A DNA stretch of 64,000 nucleotides from Archegozetes longisetosus (taxonomy: Eukaryota; Arthropoda; Arachnida; Sarcoptiformes; Trhypochthoniidae), in NCBI GenBank assembly GCA_018873245.2, contig JAEMBT020000005.1:12384001-12448000 (forward strand). Reading direction: 5' to 3'. The notes beneath the pieces are model-generated. The model was not told the DNA's origin. It was given only the letters and a program-made list of their open reading frames with translations, and did not search any database. Numbering within the stretch: position 1 is the first letter of the stretch; every line of letters starts with the position of its first letter. Below, one piece after another: positions 11,894 to 22,031 of this stretch. The position numbers and the translations under genes were made by a program.

Positions 11894-12797
11894 GTCGTCG
11901 ACTTACGAAACGAGCCACTTCCGACGGAAGTGGCACGCCGCGTTGTAGAACGCCTAGCTAAGTATTTTGGCGCCTCCGTTATCTCGAGTAGTTCTCGAGA
12001 AATTTTTGAACCAATACGCCAATTGGCTAATAGAGGCCCTCTGGCGTCTGAAAACGAGTGGGCTCGATACGAACGTATCGATCAAGTGAGGCATATTTTT
12101 TCAATGAACACAATATTTATCGCAATAATTTATCCCAATCGTCGACTACCAATTCTAGTGGTACTTTATTACAATCATGACCTACATAAACTCTTACCAT
12201 ATCGCTAACTAATTTTTCAAACTTTTTCCCATAACTAAACTTTTCTTTCAAGGGGTAAAAATTTTCAAATTCATACAAATGTTGAGCAATGCACGCTTCG
12301 ACAAAGTTCGTGTTTTTGTATGACTTAACTTTTTGTTTGACTGCGGCCCAAAGAGATTCTATCATGTTTGTATTGATATACCTGTTCGTAGGGCTAACAA
12401 AATTTACGCTATGGTTCACTGATTCATGTTCGATTCCTAGTCTAGTGTGTATATTTTCATAAACTCGAGCCGCGTCCGTCAATAAAATACTCCCTAACGC
12501 TATCCTTGAATCTACTAAATAATCAATCACGTTCGTTCTCCTGTTCGGAACTCTAACCATAAAAGCCTGGCGAGTAAGCCTGCATACTCCGTTCACTACC
12601 CAGAGTCTTTGTGTCTCAGTATTGTAAAGTCTTCCTCTGTTATACTTGCGGTTACAAATCTGAGTCTCGTCGACTTCTACAAAGTGCGCCACACTTTCGC
12701 CGTTTTCGTCCTCGTATACTCCCCCTATTTGCCTACGCTGAGACATTATAATTTCCTGAACCTCGCGTAAAGAGCCGTACCAATTGGTAATTGTTTC

Positions 12798-13325
12798 TAG
12801 TGATCGACAAAGTACTAAAAGGGAATTCCTGTCCTGTCCTGAGCCCTAAATTTTCATTCCTGTCCGGTTTTCCTGACATTCAATGTGTTTTAAAAATTAT
12901 TTATTCAAAAAATCAAATGAAAATACAATTAATGAATGCATATTCCATACAAATCAAAGTTAGATCTAATAAAAAGCAATTCATTTACTTTCTGTGAACT
13001 AAGTCTTGAACGATGGTCAGTGAGTGTTAGACCAGCGGCACTGAAATTCCTTTCGCTTGAAAGGTTGGTCGCAGGGATAGACAGCAAACGAGTAGCCAAC
13101 CGATAGAGTCGGGGATAAGAACTTCTATTTTGTTCCCAATATCCGAGTAATGAAGAATTTATATCAAACTTATGTCCAATTTTCATTTTACAGAAATTTA
13201 GAATCGAACAGGAATTCCTATCCTGCCCTGTAGCTATGATAGCCTTTCCCATTCCTGTAAATTCCTAACCAGGAACAGGACAGGACAGGAGTTCCTGCAG
13301 GAATAGGAATTCATGTCAAACGCTA
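12798..13325. mobile_element. 528-bp hAT element nested in the Merlin gene (8-bp TSD)
   Basis: It is bordered by ATTGTTTC at 12790-12797 and 13326-13333, an 8-bp duplication as expected for hAT. The ends are TAGTGATCGACA and TGTCAAACGCTA. Subterminal repeats are of the type CAGGACAGGACAGGA/TCCTGTCCTGTCC at both ends. Internally only a C-terminal transposase fragment remains, so the element is non-autonomous. Confidence 0.9.
12929..13252 (-). pseudogene. hAT C-terminal dimerisation (hATC) fragment
   Basis: An open frame of 107 residues on the minus strand. It contains SLLGYWEQNRSSYPRLYRLA, then LSIPATNLSSERNFSAAGL and LSSQKVNELLFIRSN. This is the classic hATC block (YWxxNxxxYPxLxxLAxxxLxIPATSxxSERxFSxAGxxxxxxRxxLxxxxVxxLxFxxxN). 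The N-terminal BED and catalytic parts are missing because the surrounding 528-bp element is internally deleted. The reading frame is uninterrupted, so the insertion may be young. Confidence 0.85.
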
Positions 13326-13709
13326 ATTGTTTCCTTATCGACTTTAACCTCTACGACTGCCTGCTTATGCTTAAGCCCTGCTACAAAGCATACGATAATA
13401 TGGAGACCGTCTCGAAGACTAATGAGCGCGTCATAAAACCATGTATTTTTCGTGGGCTCTGTCTTTATATTGTATGCAGGCTTCAAACTACAAACATATC
13501 TGAAACCCAATTTATTCCTTTTTTGTTCATTTACATTTTTCATAACGACGTCAGGATGTTTGGGACAATACGGAGGAGGAGTCGCTCTGGTAGGTAAAAT
13601 GCCTGATAATTGACAATATCTAAGCGTGTCTGAATCTGTTTTGATTTTATCCTTAAAATTGGAAAATGTTAGCACGTTATAGCAGAAATCAAGAAACTCC
13701 TCGTCTGAG

Positions 13710-14328
13710 GGTCTACCCCTGATTGACCCAAGTTTGATTTGACCCAATCTGACTTGACCCAAGAGATTTTAACCCAAGGAAGATATGACCCTATGTTTAT
13801 TTGACCCAATGTTTTAAAAGAAGAGTACAGATTCAAGTTCTTGTCAAATGCTATTACATAACAAATCTATTAAATAGAAAAATTATATAAATCGTAAAAA
13901 TAGAAAGTTATTAAATGATTAGATCTAAAATAAAAGTAAAACACACTCAATTCATAATTAAGTCATGAAAATCATCAATCGCAAACGTATTTGATAACTA
14001 TATGCGTCCTCAAAACCGATGTCATTATTAAAAGTTTATTTCAAAGTACCAAATTTTGAATCGATGAGTAATTTATTTGACATCTGATTAGAATATGAAA
14101 ATATAGAAAGCTTTAATTGCTTTGTCTTAGTTTGGAAGTTAAAAGGACAGATTGTGCACGTTTCTTCACGCATAGTCAGTCAATGAAAAATTATTTATAG
14201 TGTGACATTGGGTCAAAATAACCTTTTATTTTTCCATTTTGGGTGAAATGACTATTGGGCTAAAATAGAAAAAATTTTGGGTCAAAAGCGTCTTGAGTCA
14301 AATTGGAATCGGGTCTATGCGGAGGACA
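13710..14328. mobile_element. 619-bp insertion rich in TGACCCAA repeats, nested in the Merlin gene
   Basis: It is bordered by the 11-base direct repeat CCTCGTCTGAG (13699-13709 and 14329-14339). Near both ends it carries irregular short repeats: TGACCCAA/TTGACCCAA on the left, and GGGTCAAAA or GAGTCAAATTGG on the right, so the ends are loosely inverted. There is no coding content. The superfamily is unknown, and the TSD could be shorter than 11 if part of the match is chance. Confidence 0.8.
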
Positions 14329-14979
14329 CCTCGTCTGAGAGGGCGCCCTGTCGCCGCTCCTGACTCCTGAGTCTCATCATTTTTGAATCGTTACTACAGA
14401 GTTTCTTCACGACTCTCTTATTACAATAACAATGAAATAAACATATCGCACTCGGAATGTTAGATATGAAATATTGAGCACAAAATATCTGAGGCAATAA
14501 AATCATAAGTTGTGCACGTATTGAAAACAAAAGTGCACTACGTAGGAATAGGACTGAGAAATATTGTTTTCTAACGCATATGGCTAATAAACGTGCAGAT
14601 TTTTCCCGCTATGAAAGGAGCTTTTATAGTCTTTGGAGATCGTTAAAAGGTTAATCTTAAGCACACAATAATGAATTTGTGATTATATCTAAGACTATTT
14701 CTATTGCTTTAAAATTGTTTATACAGTTATAGCTGTTTCTGAAACACCAAGTCATAAAACTGATCACGATTTTAAGACTAGTTCTATAACAGAAACACTA
14801 GTCAGGATCATTGGATCAAGTTATAATGAAATTATGAAATAAGAAACTTATTATGAAGACTGATACAATATATATTTACAATTGTCGGCACGTTCGATAC
14901 TATGGCATGGAGTAGGAAGGCAAAATTGATTTCAAGCTAGGAAATAATTCTTTTTTCGTCAATGTGAAAATTTGGAGGT

Positions 14980-15700
14980 CGCATTGAACACCGACTGGAT
15001 TGTCTGTGAATGAATTCTGGTTTCCTTCGATCGAATTTAAAACTTGTAGACTCCATAAAAAAGCGAATGAAAACATAATTGGCTTCCATGATTTCAGTGT
15101 ACGATATATTATTTTATATATTATATAATATATATTATGCCATACACATTATATCTCTTCACTCCGCGTCAGTCCTCTGCTAAGGTAGAACTCCTTCTAC
15201 CTTCTCCTTCTATGAACAAGGAGTGAAGAGTCGCGCGCGCGAAGCTATACCTACTTTTATAGGCAAATTGACGATATTAACATACACAATTTAACGATAT
15301 TAACGTGCACAAATGAACGATGTTTACGTTAAAAAATTAACGGTAATATCGATCTGTCTCTATTCTCTACAGAAGGAAATAACCGATCACAAAGCAGAGA
15401 CTTGTTCTATTACAAAATTACCGTTCACATGGTCACGTTAATATCGTCAAACTGCCTATATAAGCAGGTATAGCTTCGCGCGCGACTCTTTCACTCCTTG
15501 TCCATAGAAGGAGAAGGTATAAGGAGTTTTACCTTAGCAGAAGGCCGACGCGGAGTGAAGAGATAATATATATTGCGTAATATATAATATATGTAATGAA
15601 TGAGTTTATAGAATCCAATTTTATCTCGAACCTATTCGTCTCTTTATGTAGTTTGCAAGTTTTGAAACAAATTTAATCGAGGGAAATATTTTTTCCGAGT
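14980..15700. repeat. Large foldback element
   Basis: Inner arms 15152-15300 and 15440-15562 are reverse complements (CTCTTCACTCCGCGTC, GAAGCTATACCT, TTGACGATATTAAC). Weaker outer arms (about 14990-15110 and 15600-15700) also pair, for example through the CGATCGAATTT/AAATTTAATCGAGG motifs. The inner arms contain a GCGCGCG run, unusual in this AT-rich region. No coding sequence was recognised. Confidence 0.75.
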
Positions 15701-16205
15701 GAAACTTTATGAGTTTGAAAAAGATACGTCAGAGCAAAGTGAATGTCTATACTATTGTCAGTTCATTGTAGGAGAGAGAAAGGGCGACGCGGAGTGTAGA
15801 GATTTATGTATTCATGTATAATGCATATTATACAATATATATATGTGTGTATGATGTATATATAATTTCATGAACCAGAATTGTAGGAACCAAGATTATT
15901 TTAAACTTAATTTCCTCTTTATGTAGTTTACAAGTTTTGAAAAAAATTCGATCGAGGGAAATTGAAATTTTACGAGCTTGAAAAAGGTAAATCTGAGCTA
16001 GGCGACTATCTATACTATCGTCAGTTCATAGTAGTAGAGAGAGATAGAGAAATGCCGACGCAGAGTGTAGGGATTCATGTGTGAGCGTATAATGCATATT
16101 CTACAATATTTATATGGTATATATATAATTTCATTAATCGAGATTGTAGGAACTAAATGTTTAAAATTTACTCGTCTTTTATGTGGTATATCAAATTTTC
16201 TAAAC
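15544..16205. repeat. Tandem repeat, about 2.6 units of 240-270 bp
   Basis: Units start with GCGACGCGGAGTG-type sequence at 15544, 15783 and 16054. Each continues through an AT-dinucleotide stretch, a CTCTTTATGTAGTTTGCAAG-like segment, AATTCGATCGAGGGAAA and a TCTATACTATCGTCAGTTCA segment. The third unit stops after the TTTATGTGG block. The unit is also the outer arm of the foldback, so the array probably grew from one arm. Confidence 0.8.
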
Positions 16206-16827
16206 ACTAAAAATTTATCATGTATTACTTATGAGTAATGAAAAATAATCAAAACTACATTACAAGAAGTTCTCGATCATTAAAATTAGTTTCGACAATG
16301 AATATTAAAAAATGTACAAAGTCTGATTTCGAAATATATTTCTTTTATTGTATGGGTGAAATGACTGTTTAAACATTGTTATAATTTTAAAGCCTTTATT
16401 ATTTTGTTCATTAAATATATTTTGAAGGATAAAAAAATTTTAGATTAAGAAATCGAACTAGAATTTCAAATGGCATTTAAAAATAATAATGCTCGACTGA
16501 CATTTCATTTAAGCTTAACATAAATAAATAAAACATTCTAATTATATTTTGTAACATAATGAATAAACATTTTCCTAGAAACGGATTGTGTTTTATGATA
16601 AAATTACAGCAATAGAAATTATATTGTTTACAGCATCAGTCTTTCAGGCTTAATCATAGTCCAAATGTATATACTACAGCTTGTGCTATGAAAACTAGTA
16701 TTAATTCAAAACCTAATTTATACAGCATTTGTTCTTTAAACAACTTAACTCATTAGTTATTTCTGTCAATATGAATTTTAAATTAAACTCTGACATTATG
16801 AAACATAGTTATGTAAGCCTCGTTTTC
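16206..16827. other. Intergenic, upstream of the small secreted gene
   Basis: AT-rich, with no gene or element end recognised. It probably contains upstream regulatory sequence for the gene starting at 16913. Confidence 0.4.
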
Positions 16828-16835
16828 ATATAAAA
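16828..16835 (+). promoter_or_regulatory. TATA box of the small secreted protein gene
   Basis: CATATAAAAG lies about 80 bases upstream of the ATG at 16913, leaving room for a start site near 16860 and a short leader. The match and spacing are good for a core promoter, but no transcript data support it. Confidence 0.5.
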
Positions 16836-16912
16836 GATGAGCAGAATATATATGAATTCATTGGTTGAGATTAAAGTAAAAGTGGAATACTGTCAAACAT
16901 CATTTGTGAAAA

Positions 16913-17581
16913 ATGAGCAAAATTATAGTTTTAGTTGTTATCGTATCGGCATTAGCCGACCGCTGTCTTGGTTCTATGGCATTCGACTGGGAGAACAATG
17001 AAGATGTTCAAAAGATAAAGGCGAAAATTTGTGACGAGAAAAATAGACCTGATGCCACTCAAATGGAAGAAATTAAGAAATGTAGTATACCAAGTAGTGA
17101 GAGTGCAGAAGATCCATTGTTTAAAAAATATGTAGAAAAGGTACGAATTAACAATTTATCTCATATATTTTGAAAATTTGTTTAGTTTTTTGATGAAGTT
17201 TCTCGAAAATTTGTCAGTTATTTAATATTTTTATTGCTTGTTCTGATACTTATCTGTAAAGATGAGAGCAAACATGGATGATTGCTCTAAAGTTGCTGAT
17301 GATGTCAATAACTTGAAACTTGCAGATGAGGGACAAAATAAAATTATCTATAAGTTATGCAGCAAGAAGTTCAAAGAATGTTTGGGGGATAAGAGACAAA
17401 AATGTATAGAAGAGATGAAAACTGAAGGCGGTAAAAAGGATGGTACTCTGGAATTCGACATGGAGAAACTGAAAAAGAGATTCCAAGAAAGACTGGTAAA
17501 TATAATTTATATTCGAAGAGAAATTAATTAAACTATTTTTTCATTCAGGATTGTAGTAAGAAAGCTCTTGGGATCGCCTAA
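16913..17581 (+). CDS. Small secreted helical protein with seven cysteines (three exons)
   Basis: Exons 16913-17140, 17262-17495 and 17549-17581 are joined by GT-AG introns (121 and 53 bp), all phase 0, giving 164 residues. The signal peptide is MSKIIVLVVIVSALADRCLG. The mature chain is highly charged and looks helical, with Cys at about 40, 57, 84, 109, 116, 124 and 156. The last exon adds only DCSKKALGIA. Size, export signal and paired Cys recall odorant-binding-like or other small extracellular ligand carriers of arthropods. The spacing does not fit the classic insect OBP pattern, so no family is assigned. A TATA box and a poly(A) signal flank the gene, and no defect is visible. Confidence 0.8.
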
Positions 17582-17660
17582 GCATCAATTGTATTGATGT
17601 AGTAATCAATTTGGAAAACGAGACAGTCACTTTTTTGAAAGAATTAAATTTATCATTCGA

Positions 17661-17666
17661 AATAAA
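17661..17666 (+). promoter_or_regulatory. Poly(A) signal of the small secreted gene
   Basis: AATAAA lies 80 bases after the stop at 17581. It agrees with the three-exon model and its very short last coding exon. Confidence 0.55.
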
Positions 17667-18020
17667 TATCTAATATTGATATATAATTATTTCCTTCGAA
17701 AGAACTTTATTGAGAGTTAAAATTTACGATAGTAAATCATTTAACATGTAATAACCAAAATCTTTAGAATAAATTTGTGCTTCATATCTAATCTAAAATG
17801 TGGTAATATACTGTATGTTCAAATTATTTTACAAAAATTATTCATTTTTGAAAAGATTAACTAAATCAAATTTAAGTAAATATTTAATAACTTTTCGAGG
17901 GCTTACTAATTAATATTCTAACCAGTGCATCAAAAAATTAGTTTTAAAATTTAATTCGAGAAATGTTTTCAAAGTAACAAAAATTGAAAATAATAGTATA
18001 TACCCGTTGTGGGTCATAAT

Positions 18021-18827
18021 CAGTGATGCACACGCTCGACGCTCACGCTCGCGCTCGGTCAGAAATTGGCGCTCGGCGCTCGCGCTAACGCTCGGGGAAA
18101 ATGAAACGCTCGGCGCTCACTTTTTCGAGGCGCTCGAGCGCCGAGCGTTTGCCGAGCCAAGTAAGCAAAGTTCATGAATTGTAAGGCTTTTTCTGCATAA
18201 AATTAACTTATTTTATTTAAGCTGTAACTTTATCTGTATATAAATTTCATATATATGATACTCACTGATTGAAAACAATCCAAACAAATACTTTAGTTCA
18301 AAATCTGATGTCATATAAATAAAATGTTTATATTGAAGATATGAAACCGTTTATAAAAGAGAGATTGCGATACATTAGAGTCCATATTTAAAAGAACTAA
18401 AAAGTCTTGTAATAACTTATAAGTTAAGTTTATAACTTTTTGAATAATCATTGACTTAAATGCTAGAACTTTTTGATAGTACATTTTATACCAATCTCTG
18501 TCCGTCTGTCTCTCTTTCATGAACGCTGTCATGTGTAAACACACTTAGTTTAAGACTCAAAAAGATTCTGTCTAAATTCTTTAAAACAATAAGTCATACA
18601 TTTTTGTGTAAAATTTTATATTTAGTAAATACTAACTTTTTTGCATTAAAATGTATCTATACAATATTTCTAATTTGGGAGATACGTACTATGACTTGAC
18701 GCTCAACGCTCGCGCTCGGCGCTCGGGGGTAAGACGCTCGAGCGTCCACTCACGCTCGGCAAAAGTAGAACGCTCGACGTTCGCGCTCGCTACCGAGCGC
18801 CAAACGCTCGAGCGTTGAGCATCACTG
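18021..18827. mobile_element. 807-bp non-autonomous hAT element with GCTCG-rich ends (8-bp TSD)
   Basis: GTCATAAT is duplicated at 18013-18020 and 18828-18835. Ends are CAGTGATGC and GCATCACTG. About 140 bases inside each end are packed with GCTCG/CGAGC motifs (CGCTCGGCGCTCG and similar), the most GC-rich sequence of the window. The centre is AT-rich, without a recognised gene. Repeated subterminal motifs are known binding sites for hAT transposases, so these arrays may serve that role (inference). Confidence 0.9.
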
Positions 18828-19274
18828 GTCATAATAAAATCATTGATTTTACGAAATACTTTTTGACATATTGACAAATATTATAAAGATTGAATGTATC
18901 CTATTGTTGCGGCAATAGTCAGCGGCTATATAATAAAATATTCAATTTCTGAAAATTTTAGAGGAGCAGGGTATTATGCAAATTTTTCAAGAGTCATACT
19001 TTAAAATTTTGGCTGCAGTTTAGTATATGGGCTGACGTCCCGAGGGAGGTGTGGGGAAAGGATACGCTTTGATAGAAATATTTTTTATTGGAATCATAAA
19101 TTCATGTGAGATCTCTTGGACATGAGTTCTGAATACCTGATAGCCCCTAAGTTGATCAAATTTTTAAAAAGTTATAATAGAAGATCTTACTGTTTATTTG
19201 TTCTGCATTTTTGGAAATATATGTAAGCTACCCTACCCTAAACTAAAAGTTTCCTATGTGACAAAAAATATATA

Positions 19275-20353
19275 CAGTCAGCACGAAAACTATAGGGATA
19301 TAAAGCTTTATAACTTTTGAACCACTCATTCAATTTTGATGCGGTTTTTTTTAAAATGAAGAAAAACTCCCCCAGTTAATAAAAACTTAGATATAGAATG
19401 AATAACGACAAAATAGATTATTCAAATTATACTTTATTTAAAAAATAAGAATTTAATAAAAATTAGTATTTAGTATAGCCCCCAGAAGCCTCGCGAATAT
19501 ATTCTAAGCGACGAGGCATCGATTGAAGCAAATTTATAAAGTATTCCCTCCAGGAAATGTCACACATCCTTTTATGAGCTGCACTCAGAGCATTGATTAA
19601 GTCCTCTTTAGATGTAAAAGAGGCCTTTCACTTCTCACCAAGCCTTTGAGCATAGCCCAACATTCTCATCAGGGTTAAGATCAAAAGAAGGGCTGTAAAA
19701 ATATAAAATTTAAATTAAAATTTAAAGATAGCGATAAATTACCTTGGGTGAGGAATAACAAAGTCCTCGACATTCCCAATGTTATCTTTAATCCACTCCT
19801 TCACGAAATTGGAGTTGTATACCGGATGGTTGTCGTGAAGCAGAAGAACATTGCCGTTGTCGTAGTGCTGATTGATGTATGGTAGAACACACTCTTCCAA
19901 AAAGTCAGCGTAAGTCTCTTTGGTGAGGCGATCAACAAAAAAGTTGTCCCAAACCATGGAAACTAAAGCTAAATATAAAAAATTGGCGAAATTTTAATTC
20001 TCTCTCTTTAACAGTGAAAGGCATTTCAATTAATAATTCAATAAATATTAATTTCAATTAATTGAATGATTTGTTTCCAAATTTATTCAAAGATCAAAAC
20101 AAGAATAAATTCTGAACATCAGTTCAACAATAAATTATGTTTACATTAAATTTATTTTGTACCCGAATTTAAAATTTCATGTAAACTCGATTTTTCCTTT
20201 ATAATTTTTCTTTAATTGTGATTTTATGATTTTAACAAAATTTTCTAAAAACCGATGGAGTTTTTCTTTATTTAAAAAAACGCATCAAAATTGAATGAGT
20301 GGTTCAAAAGTTATAAAGCTTTGTATCCCTAAAGTTAGTTTTCGTGCTGACTG
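19275..20353. mobile_element. 1.08-kb Tc1/mariner element
   Basis: TA target duplication, ends CAGTCAGCACGAAAAC and GTTTTCGTGCTGACTG, and TIRs of roughly 85 bases that include CTTTATAACTTTTGAACC. It contains a truncated transposase on the minus strand, so it is not autonomous. Confidence 0.9.
19470..19957 (-). pseudogene. Tc1/mariner transposase C-terminal part, with a 50-bp intron
   Basis: The piece 19957-19743 reads MVWDNFFVDRLTKETYADFL, then NVLLLHDNHPVYNS (second catalytic D) and EDFVIPHP. It then runs into GT at 19742. Resuming after AG at 19692 gives SPSFDLNPDENVG (third catalytic acid) in frame, so 19693-19742 looks like a real GT-AG intron. By hand count 38 residues separate D and E. 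A stop follows (SKAW-stop). Shifted frames to about 19470 still give INLLQSMPRRLEYI-like Tc1 C-terminal sequence. The N-terminal DNA-binding part is absent. Confidence 0.75.
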
Positions 20354-20355
20354 TA

Positions 20356-21352
20356 TATATCTGAATTACTATTGCACATAAGTATCAACTCTTTTCTATG
20401 AGAATGCAAAAGCAGAAAAGAGCATCAAACAACAATTGGAAGAATATCCTTATCTCAGAACAGTGGAAGGGGTAAAGTGTTTACGTTCTTTTAACGAATT
20501 GTTGATTCCTTCCATTCCAGTTCAATTAGCAATTACAAATGAATATTGAACACAAATATGGGCAATTGTTTGATCTCAATTGTGGTTACTTTAAAAATTT
20601 CATAATCAACGGCTCGCAACGTTATCAGATATTAGAGGATAGTGACTAATTGAGTGTTTTATCTCAAAATATGCAAAATATAAAAATTTAGGTATTTAAA
20701 AGCGCTTTCAATAATCTGAAATTAACGCTTTATTTAATTTTAATATCGGATGAAGTGAAAGCTGTTCTCTACTCACTTTACAAGACATTTGCGAAAGCTG
20801 TTCAATGATCACTCTTAACAATGCTCGTCGATCCAACGTCAGGGTGAAGACTATTTTTAGTACTACTTCAAGAAAATCAATTAAATGTATGTTGAAAATG
20901 TTGTCTCAGTACTTGGCGAAGTACCACTCTGGTGAAAACCAAAGACTCTAAAGTATAATTTTATATATACATGAGTTACTATGCATTTTCATTGAAATAC
21001 GAAGACTTCGCTGACATTCATGTGTGTACTGAATGACTATTCATAAAGTAGTCATATTCAAACTTTCCAAAGAAAGTCAGACATCGTTCAAAAGTTACGT
21101 ATGAATTAATCAGAAAAACGATTGGAAGTCTTTTCATTCTGTTATTGACTATACTTTATATTCAAAAAAATTTTCGACTCAAACATTATATATAATGCTT
21201 TAAGCTTTATAAAGACGTAATAATCTCTTAAATAAAGCGATTGTATTTATTAATAATCTTTACATCTTACATATTGTTAGATTTAAAAATATAGTAACCC
21301 TTATAGTTAAAATACATTCTCCTCCCACCAATGACAATAATATTTTCGATGA
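20356..21352. other. Intergenic, no gene recognised
   Basis: Stops occur in all frames. A few patches look faintly coding (20400-20480, 20760-20940), but no motif could be named. Confidence 0.4.
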
Positions 21353-21842
21353 GTGAATCCTGTCTAATGGGTTTAAAGGGACTCCCGACTCCAAGCGTAA
21401 TATATCATTCGATTCAGTTCGTCGAGCTGAACATTTTGATACCACACTTGACTACTTCCAACCCGAACCTGACCACTTCTGGTTACCGAGACCTAACTTA
21501 TTCTCCCTTAGTTTATATCAGGCTTGTTTGGGTTATGACTCGAAAATCCAGTTTTATCCATTACGAGGTACTAAACCAAACAATGATGGATATCTCGAGA
21601 ACTACTCTAGATAATTGATCAAGTGAGTTATCAAAATGCTCAGTTCGATGTCCTGAGTCTAATGCTATATCACTTGGTGGGGTCAGGCACTCCCATCGGG
21701 AGTTGTCCAGAAGTGTCAGGTTCGGATCACATGTGGTCAAGTGTGGTATTAAAATTTTCAGCTTGGCGAACTGGAATCAATTATGTATCACACTTTTAGG
21801 TGGGGGTCGGAAACCCCTTTAGACCCATTATCCCGGATTCAC
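21353..21842. mobile_element. 490-bp foldback MITE
   Basis: The arms begin GTGAATCCTGTCTAATGGG and, reverse complemented, GTGAATCCGGGATAATGGG. They continue through GTGATACAT/GATTCAGTTCG-like and ACCACACTTGACCAC-like blocks for more than 100 bases. The truncated copy at 11790 belongs to the same family. The centre also contains smaller palindromes (TCTCGAGAACTACTCTAGA region). No transposase was seen. Confidence 0.8.
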
Positions 21843-21843
21843 G

Positions 21844-22031
21844 CTTTTAGATGAATTAAAGATTACGTTTGAGAAAATAGAAAGATATGAGAATCTGTAT
21901 AAATCAAACATTCTTTGTGGAGATTTTAATAATGGCTTTTCATCAAATAGTTTAAACAATAGGAAAGCTTGTGAATTAAAAGAACTATTAAGTAATTTCG
22001 GGTTGAAGCAAATTATCAAAAAGTCAACTCA
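21844..22031 (+). pseudogene. LINE-type endonuclease fragment
   Basis: One open stretch of about 62 residues: LDELKITFEKIERYENLY, then NILCGDFNNGFSSNS, then KACELKELLSNFGLKQIIKK. The block xxxGDFNxxxxxxxx...ELxxLLxxFGLxQxI is characteristic of the APE-type endonuclease domain of non-LTR retrotransposons. It is cut off on the right by the Merlin element at 22032 and on the left by the MITE. No reverse transcriptase is nearby. Confidence 0.7.

Larger units (their letters stand above)
12117..14383 (-). pseudogene. Merlin/ISXO2-like transposase, split by two later insertions
   Basis: Three minus-strand pieces are colinear: N-terminus to about 14329 (SQERRQGALSDE), 13709 to 13326 (SDEEFLDFCYNVL ... 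zinc-ribbon-like CPKHPD ... RYVC ... KVDKETI), and 12797 to 12117. The last piece holds the ISXO2 DDE signature: HFVEVDETQ (D), ILLTDAARVYE (D) and YINTNMIESLWAAVKQK (E). Frames match exactly on both sides of each insertion once one copy of each target duplication is discounted. The host gene was therefore apparently intact before the insertions. The start codon is uncertain (an M lies near 14383), and the element's own TIRs were not found. Confidence 0.8.

Noticed and set aside
18311-18544. 77-codon minus-strand frame inside the GCTCG-ended hAT element
   Set aside because: No transposase motif. It is probably a chance frame in the AT-rich centre of a non-autonomous element.
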